Below are positions 56,441 to 64,000 of a stretch of DNA of 64,000 nucleotides, piece after piece (position 1 is the first letter of the stretch; each line of letters starts with the position of its first letter). This stretch comes from Beaufortia kweichowensis (taxonomy: Eukaryota; Chordata; Actinopteri; Cypriniformes; Gastromyzontidae): positions 5,074,716-5,138,715 of the forward strand of contig CM032808.1 of assembly GCA_019155185.1 (NCBI GenBank). Reading direction: 5' to 3'. Below the pieces are notes generated by a model that was not told where the DNA came from, did not search any database, and saw nothing but the letters and a program-made list of their open reading frames with translations. Position numbers and translations under genes: made by a program.

Positions 56441-57244
56441 GCGTCGCATCACGAGAGCAGATGCCTTTGAGATGAGATCATTTGATCTTTTTTTTGTTTT
56501 ATGCTTTAGCAGGCGATTTGTTGCGCAGACAATTATTATTGTTTTTTTTATATATATATTTCTGCTACTTGTCTGGTCAGGCAAGTAAAATTCTCAAAAA
56601 TTCTCAAAAATATTCACTTGTCCAAGCATTGACAAGCATTATTGTCGAGCCCTGAATTAACATTTTACATTAAAAATGTAATAACATTAAATTTAATAAC
56701 ATAAAAAACACCTAAACACTTAATACTAGGTACATGAACCTGTATATGTAATTGTTTATTAAACATACATCACATGCACTTACATTGCTTTATTTATACA
56801 AAATATACATTTACAAATACATCTTTAAAGCATAAAAACCTATATAAGACATTTACTCTCAAATACACACAACGAGGTGTAAAAGTAAAGTATAGGATAA
56901 TACAAATAGTCTTGATTTACAAATTAAATATATAATATTTCCTCAAAATTAAAACAGGTCATGTTATTTTGTACCATGTGTATTAAATTTTTCTACCCAT
57001 GTGCATAGACTTATATTTACTGTTGGGCACAAAAGGAGATGTAAGACAGAACATTAAGAGCCTGACAGCCATAGTTAGTCACAATTTACATCATAGATGA
57101 TTTTCTATAAAATAAAAGAAATAATTGAATAAGACTGTGACTCTTTCCTCTTTTGTTTGGTGCAGGTCCCTCAAGAGTCACTCTCAATATATATATATAT
57201 ATTGATATTTATGATATTTATAAACTTCATCCGTTTATAAAGAC
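56441..57244. other. No gene; short repeat motifs
   Basis: 'ttcacttgtccaagcattga' at 56610 belongs to a motif also present at 54572 ('ggacaagtaaattcttc') and 54608 ('gtacttgtccggag'). An (AT)n run is at 57187-57203. Otherwise AT-rich with nothing recognised. Confidence 0.4.
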
Positions 57245-57247
57245 TAA

Positions 57248-57278
57248 TGCTGCGTTCACACCAAAGGCAAATGAAGCG
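57248..57278. repeat. Left terminal inverted repeat of Harbinger element
   Basis: TGCTGCGTTCACACCAAAGG, then 'caaatgaagcg'. It matches the inverse of 60936-60966 with three mismatches. Confidence 0.9.
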
Positions 57279-57437
57279 TTAAGAGCGAGTGATTTACATG
57301 TTAAGTCAATGCAAAGACGCGAATGAGGCGTTTCGCGTGAATCTGAACTTCAGCGAATTCCGTGCCCGCGTTAACCAATCAGGAACTTGCTCTAGTAGTG
57401 ACGTGATTACGAGCAGAGGCAGAAATCAGAAACAACA

Positions 57438-58471
57438 ATGGAGGACAAACTGATCGTGGCTGTATGTGGATTCCCGGAGTTGTACGACACTTCATCGTAT
57501 TTCTACAGCGACAGGAATAAAAAGGATCTTGCTTGGAGGAAAGTGAGTCAGGAGGTCGGGCAATCTGATAAGTTGTAATCAACGCTCTTTACTCAATTTG
57601 AGCTATATATACATATTGAGACTACTAACTCTCTAAAGCCGGTATTTTAGCTTAGCTACTTTACCGCTGAAATTTGACAAGCTGAATTTATTCAGATGAA
57701 GTGTGCAGAAAGAAGTGGAAGAGTCTGAGGGACACATATTTAAAGGAGAGGAGAAAGGAGGTGGAGAAGAGGAGTGGGTCAGCAGCAGGTTCAGGGAAAA
57801 GGTGGAAGTACTCTGCGGTCCTGTCTTTCCTCGACCCCTTCGTCTCCCCACGGGAGACAAGCGGAATATGGAGAAGGGGATGGGGCACTTGAGGTACACC
57901 ACCACACCGAGGACCAGGGCGAGACAGAAGCACTCTCGCACTCAGAGACAGGAGGTGTGTTGACAAGTGAAGCAACACAGCAGGGCATATTTCTTTTTTT
58001 GTTTTTTTATTTAATTTAAAATAATTGTAATTTTATTTGTTTTATGGATATCCATTTTATCCATCCTTTTTTGTTTTAATATCCATGTTTACATGCATAT
58101 TAAATTTACAGTAAACACTCATAGCCTCACACACTGACGGTTTGTGAATGAGTTAAATTTTTTTCTGCCTTCTCGTTGTACATAATGTGCTATCTTTTGA
58201 TACAGGTCCACCAAGAAGAAGTGCTCAGAGAAGGCCTAGGGAGCAGCCATCGGAGGTGGAACGGGAGCTCCTTGAATTACTGCGGAGCCGTCCTGTAGCT
58301 CCAGCGCCACCTCCACGCTCAAAGGATGAGCTCTTCCTCTTGAGTCTGGTCCCTTCCCTGCAGAGGTTGCCGCCTCAGACTAAAGATTTTGTGAAATTTC
58401 AAATTCACAAATTAATTTATGAAAACAGCACAGTTCTGCTTAATTTGGAACAATTGGAGCCAACAGAATAG
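57438..58471 (+). pseudogene. Harbinger MADF-BESS DNA-binding protein gene, three exons
   Basis: Partner protein that binds transposon DNA and helps bring the transposase to the nucleus (known for fish Harbinger). Exon 1 from ATG 57438 encodes the MADF start (VCGFPELYD, KKDLAWRK). One extra A at about 57540-57543 throws the frame off before SQEVGQS-type sequence, unless the GTGAGT there serves as donor. Exon 2 starts after AG at 57695 (EVCRKKWKSLRDTYLKERR, end of MADF; then YSAVLSFLDPF), and a second frame change occurs near 57870. Exon 3 (58206-58471) is intact, with BESS motif DELFLLSLVPSLQRL and a stop at 58469. A poly(A) signal is at 58664-58669. Apparent donors are AT at 57569 and GC at 57985. 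Confidence 0.8.
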
Positions 58472-59263
58472 TTTTAAAAAAGAGGCAGCAATCTCTGCAG
58501 GGAATGAACCTTTCTCTCCTTTCTCCTCTCCTTCACTTTGTCCCTCACTCTTTCCTCTTCCAAGCAAGATCCTTTTTATTCCTGCATGTAAATAGCGTAT
58601 TATATTATATATTGTAAATATAGTTTTTATATTTTTTTCATTTGATTTTATTTATTTTGTATAAATAAATGTTCTATACAATGACCAAAGGTTTTTGTGT
58701 GTTACTTTGTGCACAACATAAATCATAATTTATATTTGTTACTTAAAAATATTATTTCTATGTTAAGACTACAATACTTATGGCAAATATTTGTGCATTC
58801 ATTCTAATCATATTCTATTGCAAATACACTTACAATAATATAGTAAAAAAAAAATAGTTATTTGTGATTGGACCAGCAATGCATTATAGTGTAATGACAA
58901 TGCAGCAACGAGACAGGGATTCATTTTGGAGGATGGCTCCATTTATCATTTTAAACAAGAAAACTGTAACAATCTAAACTTGAACAAACAATGATTGAAA
59001 ATGATGAAAGATTTACATGAGTTAAGGATGGAAAAAGAGCAATATTTACAAGAGAGGTTGAAAATATGTTATTTACAATATATAAAGGGTGTAAATCAAA
59101 AGAAAAGACAAAAGGGTGGGAATATTTACACTACCTAAACATGAACATAAAGAGCACAGGATTTAATAAACAAATTACTCGGTCGGTTGCCATGGGACTG
59201 CTCCTCTTCAGTCAAGTGAGCCATGAAGCTGTCCCTGACCGGATGGCTTCTCTGGCAGAATTA

Positions 59264-60075
59264 TTAAGCTGCAACCCGACCGAGACTTTGCAGCGAGTCC
59301 TCTGCACCCTGCACCGCCCCCCTCACAGCAAGTGCCTCTGCAGATCTCCTCATAAAGTTGTAGAGGACACACGTTAAGCCTTCACACCTCTCCACAACAT
59401 CAGGCTGAACCTCTATGAGGCGATACATCCTCCACTGTGAGGACAGGATCCCAAAGGCGTTCTTCACCACCAGCCGGGCTCTGGAGAGGCGGTAGTTAAA
59501 ACCCTTCTCTCGGGAAGGGTGCACCCAGGAATGGCCTCATGAGGTTTTTCCTGAGGGGAAAGGCCTCATCTGCCACAAAGACATGGGGCTGGGGTCCTCT
59601 GTGGTCAGCTCCTGGGAGAGGACGGTCAGGCGGCAGTTGGAGGGTGCCACCACGGAGTGCCTGGCCAAAGGCTGAGTTGGCCAGAGTCCCACTATCACTC
59701 GTCCGTCCATATGCCCCGACATCAATCACCCGGAAGCAATACCTTGCATCCACAACAGCAAGGAGAACTAAGGAAAACGTTCCCTTGTAGTTGTGGAACT
59801 GGGATCCGTGTTGGGGGAATGCTTTTATCAGGGCGTGCTTGCCGTCCAGTGCTCCACAGCAGAGTGGGAAGTTCCACCTCTCCTCAAAACCCTCTGCAAT
59901 GGACCTCCATTCGTCTGTGGAGGGCACAGCCATGAACTCTTCCACTAAGCAGTCCCAGATTGCAGTCACCACGTCTGGGACAATCTTGCAGACGGTGGAG
60001 ACACCAACACGGAAGCTGCTGGCGATCGTCCTGAAGGAGTCTCCAGTGGCAAGATTGCAATTCCATATTAGCAAA
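59264..60075 (-). pseudogene. Harbinger DDE transposase, catalytic exon
   Basis: Minus strand. After ATGDSFRTIASSFRVGVSTV (helix-turn-helix region), the catalytic domain shows CCGALDGKH (first Asp), IDVGAYGRTSDSG (second Asp), and RLVVKNAFGILSSQWR. In HARBI1-like transposases the third catalytic residue is the Glu of a VxENAFGIL block; here it is Lys (AAG). A one-base loss at about 59515, between PFLGA and PSREKGFNYRLS, shifts the frame. The product ends at TAA 59264-59266. The exon starts near 60070, but no clean AG acceptor is visible there. HARBI1-type proteins are about 350 residues; both exons together fit. Confidence 0.88.
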
Positions 60076-60083
60076 TATAAATT

Positions 60084-60318
60084 TATAATACTGGTGTTTG
60101 TGACATTTTCATTTCTTTTTAATTTTTTTACAGTTAAACAACAACAAACTTGATAAAGTGCCCTTAATACTTTACCTATATTTAGCATTTGCTCTGATTT
60201 TATAATACTGGTGTTTGTGACATTTTCATTTCTTTTTAATTTTTTTTACAGTTAAACAACAACAAACTTGATAAAGTGCCCTTAATACTTTACCTATATT
60301 TAGCATTTGCTCTGATTT
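60084..60318. repeat. 117-bp tandem duplication in transposase intron
   Basis: 60084-60200 and 60201-60318 are almost identical, both running from 'tataatactggtgtttgtga' to 'gcatttgctctgatttt'. The only difference seen is one extra T in the poly-T run. It lies in the presumed intron of the transposase gene. Confidence 0.9.
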
Positions 60319-60523
60319 GTTTGCTACATTGCAAAAACAGTCTATTAATCAATATTATAATATAGCAGTTCCCTGCACAATTCAAAACCCACTTTGACTG
60401 TTGTAGACTAGTAAACTGCCATTTCATTAAAGTGTTGTATGATAATTGTGTGTTCAGAAGACTGTATGTCTGTGGAGTCATTAATTACTTGTAATCACAC
60501 ATAATGTTAAATGATTTACTGAC

Positions 60524-60810
60524 CGGAGACAGATGGACAGGCGCCTGTAGTTGGTGTCCTGGAGGGAAATTCTCCCACCGACACGGGACAACAGGTCATC
60601 AAACTGGGGCCGGCTCAGTCGGAAGTACCGCTGAAAGCGGCCGTCATCCAGGCGCAGCTCCTGGAGGAGTTAGTGAAACTCACCAAGCTGGGTGTGCCTC
60701 TGAAGTATCTGATGGACCCAGACACGGCGCCGAACGAATCTACGCCGTTTTTCAGCCTTCCATAGCACATAAAGCGCAGCTACTCTCTCAACGAAATCCA
60801 AGTCAGCCAT
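60524..60810 (-). pseudogene. Harbinger transposase first exon
   Basis: The minus strand from ATG 60810-60808 encodes MADLDFVERVAALYVLWKAE, then ELRLDDGRFQRYFRLSRPQF and RRLSICLR, the N-terminal region of a HARBI1-like transposase. A TAA at 60670-60672 interrupts it at codon 47. A donor (GTCAGT or GTAAAT) is at 60518-60523, and the catalytic exon follows at about 60070. Confidence 0.8.
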
Positions 60811-60935
60811 TTTGCAAGCGTAACTGGAGGCGCCAAGTTTCACGTCTTGAATGAAGCTTTAATTTCACGCGCGAATGAAGCGAGTAAACTCAAAATGTTC
60901 ACGCGTCCAACTACGCGCGAATAGCGCAATTTATT

Positions 60936-60966
60936 CGCTTTATTCGCCTTTGGTGTGAACGCGGCA
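60936..60966. repeat. Right terminal inverted repeat of Harbinger element
   Basis: The plus strand ends 'cctttggtgtgaacgcggca', inverse of TGCCGCGTTCACACCAAAGG. TAA follows at 60967. Just inside it, at about 60870-60930, are several 'cgcgcgaat'/'cgcgaatag' motifs, which may be binding sites; similar 'gacgcgaatgagg' motifs are inside the left end. Confidence 0.9.
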
Positions 60967-60969
60967 TAA

Positions 60970-61740
60970 GAAAATCTCTCTCCCTGTAAAAGAATATGCT
61001 AATGATAATGCACACACAAATAAACAGTTTAACTTTGAGCCCTTGTTAACAAAAATATATCACTTATAAATGATCTAAATTAATGGTAGTTACAGTTACT
61101 AGGATTTATGTGATTTGAAATTTCTAAACAGTGCTTGGAAAAATATGTGATCAGAATATTGTCTTTCATAATTATTATGACACATGTATTATATCTAATT
61201 TTATTGTAGGAAAACAGTGGATATTATTTCAGTAAAGTCTATGAGAAAATGTTTTAGGATTTGTGCACCTCTGATGAAGACTTTAAAAAGGAATAACTGT
61301 GTTGTGTCTGTGTGTGTGAGTGTGTAAGAGAGTCTGCAATTTCAAAAAATCTTTATCTCTGTGACTTAATGATATGCATGCGTGACTTTTTACTACTACA
61401 AATTCCACTGTCACAGATGCTATAATAACACCTTCATATAAACCTGGGTAGTAGTCAGTCATCCATTAAACAGCAGGTCAGTACTGCTGGCTGATATCTG
61501 TGCACGCCCCCATCATGCCTTTAGCTTGGCCTCACAGAAAACAGACCACAGACCTGCAATAAAAATAACACAGTTAAAGAATATTCTGATTTAAGTGCAA
61601 ATTTAAATCCGTAAATCTCATAAAAGCACTTAAAAGAAAAATTGGTCACATACACACTGCAGCTAAACTCTGCCTGTTCCTGTAAATCAATTGGTATTTT
61701 TTTGGTAGCGAGGCTTAAGTTGTGGATTTGACCCCAGAGT
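60970..61740. other. No gene recognised
   Basis: AT-rich with a TG-rich patch at 61300-61325. Minus-strand open frames at 61.5-62.0 kb arise from the tandem repeat next to them. Confidence 0.4.
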
Positions 61741-61750
61741 ACACACACTG

Positions 61751-61828
61751 ATAAGACAGGTATATGATAAGACATGTATGAAATAAGACATGTATATGAT
61801 AAGACATGTATGAAATAAGACATGTATA
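61751..61828. repeat. Tandem repeat of about 32 bp
   Basis: 'gataagacatgtatgaaata' and 'agacatgtatat' alternate for about two and a half units. It has a shorter 16-bp subperiod based on 'ataagacatgtat'. Confidence 0.7.
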
Positions 61829-64000
61829 AAAGCATCTGCAAAATGCATAGACCATACTCCCAAGAGGTGAAAAAGGTGGCTTGTAGGGGATCCTTGTAGA
61901 GGTGTCCCAGAAGAATATTTTTGGGAATTTAACATGTAAATGAAGCATTCTGGTGCACTCGGACAAGAAAATAATATGGTCCAGAGGGCAGTATTTAAAG
62001 ACACTGTGGTTCATATGAGGCCTGTATGCTGCCAGTTGTTTAATACGTTACTGTAGTATTAAAGCATTTGCTAAAAATGTGCCTACAGTACAGTTGAATA
62101 AAATAAGTGTGTTATGTTGGCTGCTGTCACTAGGGGTCACTAGTAAACCTGAGGTGAATACAAAGAGATGGAGAAGAAGAGTGTTGTTGTTGCTGTTACT
62201 TCTTTTCCAGGCAGTTTGGCAGTTTGAGTGCTGGTTCAGAGCCAGAGCCTAGCTTCAAATTGGTTCTTTTTCTTTCGATACCCAAAGCAGTATCTCTGAA
62301 CTGGGAAAAGTGGTTTGTAGGTGGCACTATAATATGTCTGGTCTAGAAGTAAAAACCGCTAGCATCAGGGGCTGGGGTTTCCATGACCAACAAGACGAAA
62401 ACAAACTTTGGACCGGCATTTTTAAAATAGCAGCTAAACAAAATGGAATCGTTTAAGCAGAAACAGCAGTGGTCCTAAGAGGAAAAAAGCTGCTTTCCTG
62501 CATTCTGGTCCTCTGCAGAAGTCCAAAGTAAATTACTGGGAGGATTTTTTTATAATTTATTTTGTTCCCTAAGGTGTAAAAACAATATTACTAAAGTTTT
62601 TTGCTGTTAAAATATTCTGTTTACGCCAGTCTTTCAACACGCTGTCTGGAAAATGCGGATTTATGTGTTCCCCTTTAACCAATATAGACGTCACTACCTA
62701 TTACATTGTTCACAATGACAATATAAGCTACTTTCTAAAAAACTTTAATAATATTGACAAACTATACAACGTTTTAAAGGTCTAAGGGTATAGAGTCAGG
62801 ATATGGTCTCTGTTTTGCTATAAAGATACTCCAGCAACAGTAATATAGTCATTTGTGACGGACGCCCAATTTACTAAATTAAAACTAAATTAAAATTAAA
62901 ACGGGACTTCATACCTTTGTCTGATATAACAATCGTGGGTCGAATGCAGTCTGTTGCAGCGCTGAAGAAAGTCCATGAAAACAGTCTAGTGCAATACATC
63001 CAATAGCTCTTTTTGTCCATAAAAGCATATAATTCATGAAATATTGATATATAATCATTGTTTACATCACATTCTGCTGGAACAGCCTGCCCTGTTTTTC
63101 AAGAGAATATACAATATAAGCACTGTTCATGTCGTAACACTGTATATGGTTGTAAACATTAGACTCTAGCAAACACACGAGCCTGCCTCCAAAGTTTGTT
63201 TTTAAAAATAACTCGGTAGTTTCAGCGATATAGTCCAAATAGTGTGGTCAAAAAAAGTAACATCCTGGGAGGCATAGCCTATTATTCTCTCGTTCCTCCG
63301 CGAGCCAATGATCTAATGGAAAAATACTGACAGACAAAACATGTAGCCAGTGAGAAGACAATTCTAACGGTGTGCGTGATGTTTATCTTTCGCATGTAAA
63401 AAAGTTTTTTTTAATTCATCACTGAACCATTAACGAACGAGCCGCCCCCCTGACGCACCTGTTACTCACCGGTGACGTAGCTTCTTCGTTCTGCATTGTT
63501 GTTAGCAGTTAGCAATGCTGCTGTTCTTCAAAGTTCATTTAGCAGCGTTTCTGTCTTTCTAGTGGAAGTGTATAGTGATGATGACATTACATCGGGCCGT
63601 GCAGGCGAAAAGAGTAGCGCTGTTGCTACGTGTATGGCTGATCACGAGTGTAATGTCTCTGTGTGTATGCAGCATATATTTTGGGCTGTGTCTAGATTAG
63701 CTAGCCATCAGTGTAATATCAGCATATGAAAATAAATAAAATAATATCAGTTGGTAATTCAATTATAATTTCAATATGGTATTCATTTGAAGATCTAATT
63801 AAACATGGTTAAGTACATGTGTTGTACATGTAAAAGTAACAGTAATAGCTTTCTCTAGACCTAGACCATATTGTTACCTAAGGGCACTTTGAAGCTCCAA
63901 GTCTCTGTTTTTGAAAAAGGCACTTGTCAGACAAAAAACCTTCTAGGCATATTCTTTGCTAAAAAAATTTTTTGATAAAAAGAAAGTTATGCTTCAAAAA
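61829..64000. other. No gene recognised
   Basis: Mostly unique-looking sequence. 'ctagcttcaaattggttctt' at about 62250 and 'gtaggtggcactataatatg' at 62320 may be part of a dispersed repeat. A 77-codon frame at 63496-63729 (SVFLVEVYSDDDITSGRAG) has no recognisable domain. 'aggcacttgtcagac' at 63919 resembles the 'acttgtccgga' motif at 54.6 kb. Confidence 0.35.

Larger units (their letters stand above)
57245..60969. mobile_element. PIF/Harbinger DNA transposon, two genes
   Basis: The 3.72 kb element occupies 57248-60966. TAA flanks both ends (57245-57247 and 60967-60969), the typical 3-bp PIF/Harbinger target. Terminal inverted repeats are TGCTGCGTTCACACCAAAGG on the left and TGCCGCGTTCACACCAAAGG on the right, extending with two mismatches to about 31 bp. 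A MADF-BESS gene is on plus (left half) and a DDE transposase on minus (right half), facing each other. Harbinger elements of fish need both proteins. Each gene here has several lesions, so this copy is inactive, but the complete borders suggest it is fairly young. Confidence 0.92.

Noticed and set aside
57187..57203. (AT)n run as a regulatory element of the Harbinger element
   Set aside because: It lies outside the TAA duplication and is an ordinary microsatellite.

Overview
This window looks like intergenic or intronic euchromatin from a teleost fish, most likely a cypriniform or a close relative. The evidence is the mix of repeats: Ty3/gypsy chromoviruses of the Tf1/sushi type, L2-clade LINEs of the zebrafish ZfL2-1 kind, Tc1-like and hAT-like remnants, a two-gene PIF/Harbinger element, and short AT-rich dispersed repeats typical of cyprinids. 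I recognise no intact host gene, rRNA or tRNA gene, and there is nothing bacterial (no operons, no CRISPR array). One weak candidate host exon is noted at 27.9-28.0 kb.

Layout. 0-5.3 kb: a 3' fragment of an L2 LINE, a badly decayed minus-strand chromovirus, and a plus-strand gypsy remnant of another lineage split by a 1.1 kb hAT-like insertion, then an LTR-like stretch. 5.8-8.8 kb: another L2 piece, a dispersed repeat with a 21-bp-type minisatellite, and a Tc1 C-terminal remnant. 8.8-13.9 kb: mostly featureless, with three short repeat fragments. 13.96-19.20 kb: chromovirus 1 (plus strand), almost complete, flanked by the 5-bp duplication ACTAT and inserted in an L2 copy. 20.1-21.7 kb: a truncated L2 (copy A). 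22.9-24.9 kb: a near-perfect palindrome and a 50-bp minisatellite. 25-35 kb: largely gene-free, with one L2 fragment and one solo LTR, also flanked by ACTAT. 35.7-38.1 kb: L2 and non-autonomous DNA transposons. 38.2-48.0 kb: a three-level nest, in which a palindromic MITE contains chromovirus 2 (minus strand, target duplication GTAAC), which contains a nearly full-length L2 LINE (copy B, target duplication about TTGATGT) in its gag. 48.3-56.5 kb: a minisatellite split by a 1.67 kb TG...CA element, another L2, an unidentified Ala/Pro-rich reading frame and dispersed repeats. 57.245-60.969 kb: a PIF/Harbinger transposon with TAA duplications, a MADF-BESS gene on plus and a DDE transposase on minus. 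61-64 kb: a small tandem repeat and otherwise nothing recognisable.

How the parts relate. Both chromoviruses show the same architecture: a TATA-like box, then about 30 nt later a 9- or 11-nt tract complementary to the sequence immediately after the 5' LTR. That is the expected layout for self-primed reverse transcription (Tf1/sushi group) rather than tRNA priming. All autonomous elements here carry disabling lesions: stops, frameshifts, a YADD to YAGD change in L2 copy B, and a Glu to Lys change at the third DDE position of the Harbinger transposase. The nesting gives a relative age order: MITE, then chromovirus 2, then L2 copy B; and separately an older L2, then chromovirus 1. I found no clearly new biological system. 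The strongest leads are the self-priming signatures, the Harbinger pair, and the minisatellite that is open in every antisense frame.
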